Part shown: one piece after another, positions 1 to 7,400 of the stretch
How the letters are laid out: every line of letters begins with the position of its first letter
Numbering within the stretch: the first letter of the stretch is position 1
Source: Virgibacillus salexigens
Lineage (GTDB): Bacteria > Bacillota > Bacilli > Bacillales > Amphibacillaceae
Length of the DNA stretch: 64,000 nucleotides
Assembly (NCBI RefSeq): GCF_014905415.1
Contig: NZ_BNEO01000001.1
Location: 248,001-312,000 of the forward strand
Direction: 5' to 3'
Translations under genes and position numbers: made by a program
Notes under the pieces: model-generated
Databases searched by the model: none
What the model was told of the DNA's origin: nothing
What the model saw: only the letters and a program-made list of their open reading frames with translations

Positions 1-414
1 TAAGTTATGTGTTACTTTAGGATGTAGGTAAGAACCTCCATCACTCACTACCTTAATTGCATCAATTAATGCATCTGAATCCATCTCTTTTAATAGATAT
101 CCTTGTGCACCTGTTTTTAAAGCGTGGGTTACATAGCTTTCATCATCATGGATGGAGAGAATGATTACATTTGTATTAGGAAAGTAACGAACAAGATCAG
201 ATGTAGCTTGAACGCCGTTCATATTTGGCATGTTTATATCCATTAAAACAACGTCTGGGTTATTTTCTTTAACTAACTTAGCAGCTACTGTTCCATCGTC
301 CCCCTCAGCTACAACTTCAAAGCTAGGTTCGAAGTCTAATATTCTTTTAACACCTTCACGAAAAAGCTTATGGTCGTCAATTAAAACAATACTTATTTTT
401 CTTTCTGTATTCAT
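1..414 (-). CDS. degU: DegU response regulator, N-terminal part (cut by window edge)
   Basis: Two-component response regulator that acts with DegS, whose gene lies directly upstream on the same strand. The 138 codons present form the receiver domain: an acidic pair in the IDDH motif near residues 13-14, the phospho-acceptor Asp at about residue 59 in LMDINMPN, and the switch Lys in LLKEMD. The C-terminal LuxR-type DNA-binding domain lies beyond base 1. The ATG has a good GGAGG ribosome site about 8 bases upstream. In Bacillus, DegU controls exoenzymes, competence, motility and matrix genes, which fits the other genes of the window. Only the truncation limits certainty. Confidence 0.95.
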   Translation of the reverse strand, partial: MNTERKISIVLIDDHKLFREGVKRILDFEPSFEVVAEGDDGTVAAKLVKENNPDVVLMDINMPNMNGVQATSDLVRYFPNTNVIILSIHDDESYVTHALKTGAQGYLLKEMDSDALIDAIKVVSDGGSYLHPKVTHNL

Positions 415-545
415 TCTACATGTTCCTCCTACATCATATATTCTATTTATTTACCCTAGTAGTTTACTATGATAGAACAGTTCTTTATCTATATTTTATA
501 AAATCTTATAAGGTAGTTAGTACTTTTATTTTACCTATTATACCT

Positions 546-1685
546 TTAAGAAGGCACATAGGGAACCTTAATTAATATAGTTGTACCTTTTCCAATACTA
601 GAATTAATCTCCATTGTCCCTTCTAGCATCTCTACACGTTCACGCATACCAATTAAACCAAAAGATTTATCACGTTTCATCCCAGGATCGAATCCTTTGC
701 CATTGTCCTTAATCACCATGGTTAAATTATTCTTACCTATTTCAAGTTTAACTTGAATTAATGAAGCTTCTGCATGTTTTACAGCATTTTGTAAAGCTTC
801 TTGAACTAGCCGAAAAAATGCGATTTCATATTTTTGGTTTAAACGCATTTCTTCACCCATTGAGTTAAATTCAATCTTGAGATCATGATAATCAGAAATG
901 GTCGCGACATATTTTTTTATCGTTGGGATTAATCCTAGATCGTCTAAGGCCATTGGTCTGAGATCATAAATAATCCTCCGAACTTCATACAATGAAGAGC
1001 GAATCATTTTTCGTACACTCTTTATTTCACTTAATGCTTGATCCACTTCTCGTTTCCGGAAAGTACGTTCTACTATTTCAGACCGTAATAATATATTAGC
1101 AAGCATCTGTGCTGGTCCATCGTGAATTTCCCTAGATATTTTTCTACGCTCTTCTTCTTGGGCTTCGATAATTTTCAAACCAAATTCTTGCTTTTCTTTT
1201 GCTTCTTCAATCATTTCATTCACTTGGCGGAAATCATCATGTAAATAATTTAGTACAACGGAAATTTTTCCAGCTAATCCTTCTGCTCTCTCAATCGTTT
1301 GACTTAAAGAAATTAATCGTCGCTCTAAATCATCTCGTTTTTCACGCAGTACACTTTCTTCTTGACGCAGAACCGCTAATTTTGTTTGCATGGCATGAGT
1401 CATCTCATAAACTTCTCGGATCTCATTTTCAGAATAGCGATCAAAATATTTACTAACTTCGGCTAATCGTTGCCTGGAAAATCTGACTTTTTGCTCTAGC
1501 TGGTCTCCATCATCAATATGTTGCGCTACTTTGACCTTTGTCTCTTTTAATTCTTTGATGAGGTGCTCGTGCTCTTGTCTAGCTTCTTCACTTATATTAA
1601 AAATCTCGTCTTTACTGTTTTCTACTACTTCTATCATTTCGTTAATGATAAAATCTAATGCTCTATCACTAATTCTCTGCGCCAT
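546..1685 (-). CDS. degS: DegS sensor histidine kinase
   Basis: Cytoplasmic sensor kinase that phosphorylates DegU. It lacks membrane segments. The N-terminal half is coiled coil (sensor domain), followed by a HisKA_3 dimerisation domain with the phospho-acceptor His in REIHDGPAQ near residue 188, and a C-terminal HATPase with the N box in EALQNAVKHA and the G box in DNGKGF. Length (379 aa) matches the B. subtilis protein. I chose the ATG at 1685 because GGTGG lies at good spacing; a TTG four codons upstream lacks a ribosome site. The gene is 131 bases upstream of degU on the same strand. Confidence 0.95.
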   Translation of the reverse strand: MAQRISDRALDFIINEMIEVVENSKDEIFNISEEARQEHEHLIKELKETKVKVAQHIDDGDQLEQKVRFSRQRLAEVSKYFDRYSENEIREVYEMTHAMQTKLAVLRQEESVLREKRDDLERRLISLSQTIERAEGLAGKISVVLNYLHDDFRQVNEMIEEAKEKQEFGLKIIEAQEEERRKISREIHDGPAQMLANILLRSEIVERTFRKREVDQALSEIKSVRKMIRSSLYEVRRIIYDLRPMALDDLGLIPTIKKYVATISDYHDLKIEFNSMGEEMRLNQKYEIAFFRLVQEALQNAVKHAEASLIQVKLEIGKNNLTMVIKDNGKGFDPGMKRDKSFGLIGMRERVEMLEGTMEINSSIGKGTTILIKVPYVPS

Positions 1686-1845
1686 TTCTTCCACCAACCT
1701 ATGTTATAATTATACGCAACTATTCATATTTTTTATAGGGTCTTTTAGCATACTTACGGATTAATTATAATGAACCTTTTTACTCAATTATATTAACTTT
1801 TTAGTTCTAATTCTATCATGCTTGATAAAAGGGAGAGAATGCAAG

Positions 1846-2484
1846 TTGTTAGATAACTACTTCACTGTAAAAAAACAAGGGAATGATGAAATCATTATCC
1901 AGAAATCGCGATTTATAGGCTATGTTAAACGAGCAGAAACAGAACAAGAAGCTCAAGCATTTATTCAGGGGATTAAAAAAAAGCATCACGATGCAACTCA
2001 TAACTGTTCTGCCTATTTAATCGGTGAGCATGACCAAATTCAAAAAGCGAACGACGATGGCGAGCCAAGTGGTACTGCAGGTGTTCCTATTTTAGAGGTG
2101 CTGAAGAAACAGCAATTAAAAGATACTGTCGTAGTCGTAACACGTTACTTTGGCGGGATTAAACTTGGTGCAGGTGGATTAATTCGGGCTTATGGAAATA
2201 CCACTACACAAGCAATCAAAACAACAGGTGTTATCCAACGACAACGCATGCAGGGTTTTTCAATAACTGTTGATTATACTTTATCTGGAAAACTAGAACA
2301 TGCTTTACGTCAGTCCGAGCATATCGTTGAAACAATCAATTATAGTGATAAAGTTGAATTTATTGTCTATGTAACTATTGGGGAAGAACATACGTTTAAA
2401 GAAATGATCATTGAACTTACAAGTGATCAAGCAACTATTCAAAACACAGATACAACGTATATTGAAATAGACAGAGCGACGTAA
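1846..2484 (+). CDS. yvyE: YvyE, IMPACT/YigZ family protein
   Basis: Protein of the IMPACT (UPF0029/YigZ) family, 212 residues, divergent from degS as in B. subtilis. The family core is clear: the motif HNCSAYLIGE, then NDDGEPSGTAGVP and VTRYFGGIKLGAGGLIRAY around residues 55-120, followed by the C-terminal DUF1949 ferredoxin-like domain. The molecular role is not settled; eukaryotic IMPACT acts in translation control. I place the start at the TTG at 1846, eight bases after GGGAGAG, giving the expected family start (LLDNYFTV); a TTG eight codons upstream has no ribosome site. Confidence 0.9.
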   Translation: MLDNYFTVKKQGNDEIIIQKSRFIGYVKRAETEQEAQAFIQGIKKKHHDATHNCSAYLIGEHDQIQKANDDGEPSGTAGVPILEVLKKQQLKDTVVVVTRYFGGIKLGAGGLIRAYGNTTTQAIKTTGVIQRQRMQGFSITVDYTLSGKLEHALRQSEHIVETINYSDKVEFIVYVTIGEEHTFKEMIIELTSDQATIQNTDTTYIEIDRAT

Positions 2485-2501
2485 AAGATGTTGAGATATA
2501 A

Positions 2502-2678
2502 CCTAAACGAATAGCTCTAAATCTGAAATAGACCGTGCTTTTCCCGAGCACGGTCTCAACTGACTCGGTATCGGGTAAGTATAACCACTCATCCGTGTGG
2601 ATGATCACAACCAAAGGGTTCCCACTGGAGCCAAGCCTTTTTCACTTGCTATAATTTACGACAACGCTATTCGTTAGG
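2502..2678 (+). ncRNA. Candidate structured RNA between yvyE and nagB
   Basis: The 308-base gap between convergent genes holds a closed secondary structure. Bases 2506-2515 (AACGAATAGC) pair perfectly with 2666-2675, and CCTA/TAGG extends this outer stem with one bulge. Inside are three hairpins: 2531-2555 (nine perfect pairs), 2589-2604 (six pairs, loop GTGT) and 2617-2632 (six pairs, loop CACT, including one G-U pair only valid on the plus strand). The G-U pair favours plus-strand transcription, so it may be the yvyE 3' region or an independent RNA. I do not recognise the family. Confidence 0.35.
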
Positions 2679-2681
2679 AAT

Positions 2682-2746
2682 TAAAAAACGAACAATCCGA
2701 ACTACCTGCCAAATATACTCGTATATGCAGATAAATCGTTCGGATT
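2682..2746 (-). terminator. Terminator of nagA-nagB
   Basis: On the minus strand, AATCCGAAC (2746-2738) pairs with 2702-2694. Smaller nested stems lie inside (CTGC/GCAG and ATATAC/GTATAT). The hairpin is followed by GTTCG and then six T. It lies about 50 bases past the nagB stop codon. Confidence 0.75.
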
Positions 2747-2792
2747 ATTCTTTATCTAAACTACCTTTGACTTGCTTTTCGGTTGTAAAAAA

Positions 2793-3518
2793 TTATAAAG
2801 ATGAACACGCAGCTACATCCGCTATTATTCGTACATTTGGATGCCTATTAAGGATAGAGGCAGGGAAATCTTCCGATACTTCACCGTCCATCAACCTTGC
2901 AAGTGCTGCTGCTTTACTTTCTCCGGAGACTAATAAAATAATTTCGTTGCTTTCCATGATTGTTTCAATCCCCATCGTGATTGCCTGCTCAGGAACTTCA
3001 TTAATGGATGAGAAGAAGCGTGCATTGGCTTCACGAGTAGAATCATCTAAATCAACAACATGGGTTCTACTTGAAAATGGAGTTCCTGGTTCATTGAATC
3101 CAATATGACCGTTTAAACCAAGTCCAAGAATTTGTATATCTACATTTCCCGTTTGTTGGATAAGCGACTCGTAATCTGAAGCTTCTTGCTTGAGATCAGG
3201 AGCATTCCCGTTTGGCAGGTGTGTTTGTTCACGCGGAATACCTATGTGTTTAAATAATTTTTCATTCATATAGTAATCATAGCTATTTTTATCAGCTTTG
3301 GGCAGTCCAACATATTCATCTAGGTTAAATGTATGTACATGGTTAAATGAAGCTTCATCATTTTGATAAGATCTTATTAAATGTTGGTATAAACCTTCCG
3401 GCGTTGATCCAGTGGCTAATCCTAACACCGGTAATGATGTATGATTTATTTTTTCAATGATAAATGAACATGCCCGTTCACTCATTTCATCATAATTGCT
3501 AACTTTTAATAATTCCAT
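2793..3518 (-). CDS. nagB: Glucosamine-6-phosphate deaminase
   Basis: Converts glucosamine-6-phosphate to fructose-6-phosphate and ammonia, the last step of amino-sugar catabolism. At 241 residues it is the short Bacillus form without the allosteric extension. Visible family motifs are LGLATGSTPEGLY near residues 33-45, the catalytic Asp in FNLDEYVGL near residue 67, LGLGLNGHIGFNEPG near 130-145 and the late VSGESKAAAL segment. The start ATG has AGGAGG about ten bases upstream and overlaps the end of nagA by 20 bases, so the two are translationally linked. No NagR/YvoA-type GntR repressor follows, unlike in B. subtilis. Confidence 0.96.
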   Translation of the reverse strand: MELLKVSNYDEMSERACSFIIEKINHTSLPVLGLATGSTPEGLYQHLIRSYQNDEASFNHVHTFNLDEYVGLPKADKNSYDYYMNEKLFKHIGIPREQTHLPNGNAPDLKQEASDYESLIQQTGNVDIQILGLGLNGHIGFNEPGTPFSSRTHVVDLDDSTREANARFFSSINEVPEQAITMGIETIMESNEIILLVSGESKAAALARLMDGEVSEDFPASILNRHPNVRIIADVAACSSL

Positions 3519-4701
3519 CCTTTGTATCCTCCTTATAAGCGACTACTCCTCGGCAAATGGTATACTTTATTGATAAGTTATCATCAACTAATAAAATATC
3601 TGCATCCTTTCCGATTGCTATACTACCTTTTGATTCGTGCATATGAATTTGCTTAGCTGGGTTCTTCGCCGTCATTTCAATAATATTGTCAATAGTAACA
3701 TCACTAAAATGAAGCATTTGTTGGGCACCTTCATACATCTTCAGGATACTTCCAGCTAAAGTTCCGTTTGCTAATAATGCTCGATCAGAAGTAACATTAA
3801 CAGGTTGTCCACCTAATTCATATCCACCTGGAGGCAAGCACTTTGCCCGCATCGCATCTGTGATTAAAATAAGTCTTTCACTGCCCATATTTTGATAAAT
3901 CATTTGCAGCATTTCATCCGTAACATGAATTCCATCTGCTATTAATTCTGCACGTAAGTCTTCGAGTTTAAACGCAGCACCTACTGCCCCAATATCCCGA
4001 TGATGTATTCCATTCATTGCATTACACAAATGAGTAAGTTGACTGACGCCATACTCAACGGCCTTTTTTATTGTGTCAAAACCTGCATTTGTATGTCCCG
4101 CTGAAACATTTATCCCAGCATCTGCTAGTCTTTTTATAAATACTCCTTCCGGATCCAGCTCTGGTGCCATTGTAATTGTTTTAATGCAGTTTCCAGATAT
4201 AGCTTGCCATCTTTCAAAGACATCTTCATTCGGTTCAACAATATATTCCATTGGCTGTGCCCCAGCCTTTTTCTTTTCTATAAATGGTCCTTCTAAGTGC
4301 ACACCAATTATTTCTGCCTGACCAGCTTTACTCGAATATTGGGCAACATTTCGTAACGCTTGATCTATATTTTCCGGTGACTGCGTAATCGTTGTTGCTA
4401 AAAAGCTCGTCGTACCTTCTTTAGGCAGTACAGAAGCCATTGTATCTAACGCTTCCTCTGTAGCATCCATTACGTCTGCACCATTCGCACCATGAATATG
4501 ACCATCAATGAATCCTGGAATCGCATTTAATTTGTTCCCATCTATAATCTGCACATGATCTGGTAAACTATTTGGCTGATTATCTGAATAATAAATAGCC
4601 TCTATTTTTCCATCCATTAGTAAAATGGAACCTGATTTCACCATTTCATTTTCTGCATAAATCGATATGTTTTTAATAAAAATAGGGATAGTCTGCACCA
4701 T
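3499..4701 (-). CDS. nagA: N-acetylglucosamine-6-phosphate deacetylase
   Basis: Amidohydrolase that removes acetate from GlcNAc-6-phosphate, first gene of the nagA-nagB operon. The 400-residue protein has the metal-binding motif PGFIDGHIHGANG near residue 58, the active-site HLEGPFI near 138, VSAGHTNA near 205, HLCNAMNG near 225 and LITDAM near 283, all standard for NagA. The ATG is followed by a typical N-terminal beta-sandwich strand. It may handle GlcNAc-6-P made by the BadF-type kinase encoded at 60055, if that kinase acts on GlcNAc. Confidence 0.96.
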   Translation of the reverse strand: MVQTIPIFIKNISIYAENEMVKSGSILLMDGKIEAIYYSDNQPNSLPDHVQIIDGNKLNAIPGFIDGHIHGANGADVMDATEEALDTMASVLPKEGTTSFLATTITQSPENIDQALRNVAQYSSKAGQAEIIGVHLEGPFIEKKKAGAQPMEYIVEPNEDVFERWQAISGNCIKTITMAPELDPEGVFIKRLADAGINVSAGHTNAGFDTIKKAVEYGVSQLTHLCNAMNGIHHRDIGAVGAAFKLEDLRAELIADGIHVTDEMLQMIYQNMGSERLILITDAMRAKCLPPGGYELGGQPVNVTSDRALLANGTLAGSILKMYEGAQQMLHFSDVTIDNIIEMTAKNPAKQIHMHESKGSIAIGKDADILLVDDNLSIKYTICRGVVAYKEDTKDGIIKS

Positions 4702-4872
4702 TTATAACAACCAACCTTTCCTTCACTTTCATTAAAGTAGCACAACCAACAGGGAATGTCTAATAAACGTGAAATACACTGACTTTATTTTCTCCATCAT
4801 TCACTTCCATAACAATGCTTTTACGTAAAGCTTTTTTTAACAAGGTCTATTTTACCATAATTTATGGATATA

Positions 4873-4912
4873 AAAAGCAGTGTTTTCTATGTAGAAAGAA
4901 AACACTGCTTTT
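4873..4912. terminator. Bidirectional terminator hairpin
   Basis: A perfect 16-base-pair stem (4873-4888 with 4897-4912) has an eight-base loop, with A-rich and T-rich flanks that suit termination in both directions. On the minus strand it directly follows the stop codon of the 53-residue gene and separates it from nagA. Confidence 0.85.
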
Positions 4913-4913
4913 A

Positions 4914-5075
4914 TTAATCCGCGAATGACTGCTGTTGCGGAAGCTTCGTTAATTGGTTATTGCCAAGTTCATGAACTAACGCTTTCACCATTTCTTCGGA
5001 AGTTTGTATTTTATGATTTTCTGTTTCTTGAATTACTTTTCTTAGCAAGTTCTTATACTTCTCTTGCTCGCCCAT
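4914..5075 (-). CDS. Small acidic helical protein, 53 aa
   Basis: Short reading frame starting MGEQEKYKNLLRKV and ending QQQSFAD. It is predicted soluble and helical, with the central stretch SEEMVKALVHELGN looking amphipathic. The ATG has a purine-rich GGGCGGG site six bases upstream, and a strong terminator follows the stop at once, so it is probably a real one-gene unit. I do not recognise the family. A Spo0A-like box (5146-5154) lies about 70 bases upstream, and the gene sits beside sinR, so a role in the transition state or sporulation is an inference. Confidence 0.6.
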   Translation of the reverse strand: MGEQEKYKNLLRKVIQETENHKIQTSEEMVKALVHELGNNQLTKLPQQQSFAD

Positions 5076-5145
5076 TATATTCCCGCCCTTTACCTTTTCA
5101 TTAAATTATAGATAAATAGCACTATAACATAAAACAAGACAATGA

Positions 5146-5154
5146 TCTGTCGAA
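5146..5154 (-). promoter_or_regulatory. Spo0A-like box in promoter of the 53-aa gene
   Basis: TCTGTCGAA matches the Spo0A consensus TTTGTCGAA at eight of nine positions. Read on the minus strand, it ends about 20 bases upstream of a TATAGT that could be the -10 element, where an activating Spo0A box normally overlaps the -35 region. The rest of 5076-5353 shows no convincing gene. Confidence 0.4.
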
Positions 5155-5353
5155 CGATGTCGTATTTTTGAAAATTTAACGATATTTTAATAAAACATAC
5201 GTAAATGATGCCTTTTTTCTGACCCATATGTCGATTTTTAAATTTAAACAAAAACCACCGAAGTTCTTTCTCCCTCTCCTCTATCCTATGCAAGAACCGA
5301 AGAAAATGGTAACGGAGAGCGCCTAAAGTCTTTAATAGTTCTTTTTCAAATCA

Positions 5354-5383
5354 TAAAAAAGCCACAAGCATTTAGCCGTGGCA
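5354..5383 (-). terminator. Terminator of sinR
   Basis: GCCAC (5361-5365) pairs with GTGGC (5378-5382). On the minus strand the stem is followed by a run of six T. It begins two bases after the sinR stop codon. Confidence 0.75.
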
Positions 5384-5384
5384 A

Positions 5385-5711
5385 TCAATTTTTATTTATT
5401 CTCCATTTGTTAAATTCCAGATATTCTTTGAACTGTTCCTTTGACACTCCAGACTCCATTGCCTCTTGAACAATTTCAAGCCACTCATCGTCCAATTCCT
5501 CATGATGCTTTTTAGAATTTTCTTTTATTAACTCATTTACGGAGACGCCTAGGACTTTGCTAATCTTTTCGATAAACTGGATCGATGGATTAATTTGTAT
5601 ACTGCGTTCAATTGAGCTTAAATAAGATTTAGCAACTCCAGCCTTTTCAGCTAATTCTGAAATAGACATATTCTGGTTTTTCCGTAATTTTTTTATTTTT
5701 TCACCGATCAA
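5385..5711 (-). CDS. sinR: SinR, biofilm master repressor
   Basis: Helix-turn-helix (HTH_3/XRE) repressor of matrix genes, 108 residues. The DNA-binding segment SISELAEKAGVAKSYLSSIE is nearly identical to that of B. subtilis SinR, so the operator preference should be similar. The C-terminal oligomerisation/SinI-binding hairpin is present: LDDEWLEIVQEAMESGVSKE followed by QFKEYLEFNKW. I place the start at TTG 5711, after GAGGGTGAG; an ATG six codons upstream is less well placed. sinI lies 73 bases upstream on the same strand, the usual sinI-sinR order. Confidence 0.95.
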   Translation of the reverse strand: MIGEKIKKLRKNQNMSISELAEKAGVAKSYLSSIERSIQINPSIQFIEKISKVLGVSVNELIKENSKKHHEELDDEWLEIVQEAMESGVSKEQFKEYLEFNKWRINKN

Positions 5712-5784
5712 GTTCTCACCCTCTTTCAAGTCGGATTATACCATAAATCAGGTGAGATATACTATAACCATTTCTCGTTCAAGG

Positions 5785-5907
5785 TCAGGTATTCTTTCCT
5801 TTACGCGTATGACGTAAAAATAATTGGATATCTGTTATAGGTATCCCCATACTTTTGGCCTGTTTTATTAATTCTACCCACTCTGAATCTAACGATACTT
5901 GCTTCAT
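5785..5907 (-). CDS. sinI: SinI antirepressor
   Basis: Antirepressor that binds SinR and frees matrix operons. The 40-residue product reads MKQVSLDSEWVELI at the start and has the SinI helix pair: LDSEWVELIKQAKSMGIPI, then TDIQLFLRHTRK, matching the SinR C-terminal hairpin it mimics. It lacks the longer N- and C-terminal tails of the 57-residue B. subtilis SinI. A TTG one codon upstream (5910) is better spaced from the GGGGG ribosome site (5920-5924) and may be the true start. The riboswitch aptamer ends only about ten bases before this ribosome site. Confidence 0.9.
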   Translation of the reverse strand: MKQVSLDSEWVELIKQAKSMGIPITDIQLFLRHTRKGKNT

Positions 5908-5929
5908 CAACGTTATCATCCCCCAATTA

Positions 5930-6015
5930 ATATCCAGGAAGTCCAGCCATCATAACATGTATGTTTTAGATCTGTGACTTTGCGCCCGTACCTTTCAGCA
6001 CGTTTGCCTTTTTCT
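5930..6015 (-). promoter_or_regulatory. Cyclic-di-GMP-I (GEMM) riboswitch upstream of sinI
   Basis: Read on the minus strand, the leader of sinI carries the GEMM-I landmarks in order: GGCAAAC, a hairpin capped by a GAAA tetraloop (CGTGCTGAAAGGTACG), GGGCGCAAAG, the tetraloop-receptor half ATCTAAAAC, a small hairpin, then TTATGATGGCTGGACTTCC. The stems keep pairing with changes from the usual sequence: AGTC pairs with GACT where the consensus has AGCC with GGTT, and CAG with CTG where it has CGG with CCG. The aptamer ends about ten bases before the sinI ribosome site and no intrinsic terminator is seen, so control of translation is the likelier mode. Confidence 0.85.
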
Positions 6016-6123
6016 GTCCACCTTTCTTTATGACTATCATACTATATTAAGTGTATGTAATCTCTAGCTTGTTTTGTCATAATTCAACTAGTTTTGTAAC
6101 GTTGAATTTAAAAATTGAGACTA

Positions 6124-6132
6124 CTTGTCGAG
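6124..6132. promoter_or_regulatory. Weak Spo0A-like box upstream of sinI leader
   Basis: CTTGTCGAG matches the Spo0A consensus at seven of nine positions; a second partial match TTTGTCATA lies at 6073-6081. B. subtilis sinI is Spo0A-activated, so these are worth noting, but each is imperfect. The gap 5911-6143 otherwise holds only the riboswitch. Confidence 0.25.
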
Positions 6133-6143
6133 TTTTTGTACAA

Positions 6144-6797
6144 CTATAGCTTTGATGATACATTCATTCTTTTCATCATCCTTATTATAAGATATAAAAA
6201 CCCGCCGATAGCAATGAATATAAAGCCAAGTGTTACATAAAGAAATATATTTGTCGCTGTATTTGGAAGCGTTCCTCCGTCATTATTCCCATTATTATCA
6301 CTATTAACTTTGCCTACGATATGTTGTTCATCCGTGCTATTCCCTTCCCCTTCTGCTATAAATACAAGTGAAAATGTAGTATTCAATGCTTGATAGTTAT
6401 TTCCAAGGTGTTCAGGAAAGCGTACCGTAAATGTTACCTCTTGTTGATCCGAAGGGGACAAATCTTGAAATGTTAATTGTTTAAATTCATGTAATTTCCC
6501 TTCATAAAATACTTTATTTCCACTATTCACATGAATGTCTAATTGATTAAAAAGTTTCTCAGAGCCTTTATTTTTAAGCACAACCGAATAATCAAATGAG
6601 TTAGCACCATTATTAGTCACTTCAACAGTACGAGGAGCCCAATCCCCTGGTTTCATATTTTCAATATCAAATAGGATCTTATTTGGGGTAATTTCCATCG
6701 ATAACGAATCATCAGCATAAGCGATGAACTGTCGATGTATTCCAAACCATGTAAGAACAAAAGTGAGTATTAACAACAAAAGAACTTTATACCTCAT
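6144..6797 (-). CDS. LPNTA-anchored surface protein of the TasA operon
   Basis: Secreted cell-wall protein of 217 residues: N-terminal signal peptide (MRYKVLLLLILTFVL, cleavage near AYADD), a beta-rich ectodomain, then a sorting signal LPNTA at about residue 176, a membrane helix and a basic RMMKRM tail. LPNTA is the motif used by class D sortases such as B. anthracis SrtC. The ectodomain has IENMKPGDWAPRTVEV, close to the KPGD repeat of the TasA proteins upstream, so it may be a wall-fixed fibre partner; that role is inference. It starts 24 bases after sipW and is the last gene before sinI. Confidence 0.8.
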   Translation of the reverse strand: MRYKVLLLLILTFVLTWFGIHRQFIAYADDSLSMEITPNKILFDIENMKPGDWAPRTVEVTNNGANSFDYSVVLKNKGSEKLFNQLDIHVNSGNKVFYEGKLHEFKQLTFQDLSPSDQQEVTFTVRFPEHLGNNYQALNTTFSLVFIAEGEGNSTDEQHIVGKVNSDNNGNNDGGTLPNTATNIFLYVTLGFIFIAIGGFLYLIIRMMKRMNVSSKL

Positions 6798-6821
6798 CTT
6801 ATCTACCTCGCCTATTCATGC

Positions 6822-7400
6822 CTACTGCTGCTTAACTTCGGCATTATCCGATTTTTTGGTATCTTCCAGTTGGGCCAATGCTCTCCAAATCGAAAATCCT
6901 GAATAAACTAACAACAACACTCCTGGAAGAATTAATAATAAAATACTCCCATTCGGCGATTGTGCAAAATCGATAAAATAACCAAGATAAGGAATTGTAA
7001 ATCCATGGTAAATCCCTACGACATTCTCTGCCAAAACTGGACTTGTATCCACTGCGTTATTATTATCTCCTTTGGTTCTATAAACGACACCGTTTTTTGT
7101 TACCGTTACCTCTGTTATGCGGTGGGTCACTAATTTATTATCTTCCTCCATAAATGTAATAATATCTTTGTCTTGGAAATTAGAACCATCTTCTACCATT
7201 TTAATAGCAATAATAGAGCCTGTTTGGATCCCCGGCTCCATGGATCCAGATAGCACGGTTTTCAACTGATAGCCAAATAGTTCTGGTTCACCGCCTGTTA
7301 TTTTAGTAACGGTTACGATACCTGCAACAGTTATCAACATGATAAATAATATGGCTGTTATGATATGATTAGACCATTTAAACCATGTTTTACTTCTCAT
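6822..7400 (-). CDS. sipW: SipW, ER-type signal peptidase I
   Basis: Membrane signal peptidase of the archaeal/ER type that matures TapA and TasA. It has 192 residues with an N-terminal membrane helix, the nucleophile in VLSGSMEPGI (Ser near residue 53), the His of VTHRITEV near residue 93 in place of the usual Lys, GDNNNAVD, and a C-terminal membrane helix. Its start overlaps the tapA stop by one base (TAATG). The substrates encoded upstream carry the matching atypical signal peptides ending in a T/S-YFSDQE-like segment. Confidence 0.95.
   Translation of the reverse strand: MRSKTWFKWSNHIITAILFIMLITVAGIVTVTKITGGEPELFGYQLKTVLSGSMEPGIQTGSIIAIKMVEDGSNFQDKDIITFMEEDNKLVTHRITEVTVTKNGVVYRTKGDNNNAVDTSPVLAENVVGIYHGFTIPYLGYFIDFAQSPNGSILLLILPGVLLLVYSGFSIWRALAQLEDTKKSDNAEVKQQ

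Noticed and set aside
1199-1456. Plus-strand frame inside degS
   Set aside because: Antisense shadow with no ribosome site; degS is certain.
2485-2792. glmS-type ribozyme near the amino-sugar genes
   Set aside because: The structured region lies downstream of nagB, not before a synthase gene, and lacks the conserved glmS core sequence.
2725-3108. 127-codon plus-strand frame
   Set aside because: Antisense shadow of nagB and its terminator; nagB has full family motifs.
5090-5293. 67-codon hydrophobic reading frame on the minus strand
   Set aside because: TTG start without ribosome site; it covers the Spo0A-like box and promoter of the 53-aa gene. Amino acid use looks like translated AT-rich non-coding DNA.
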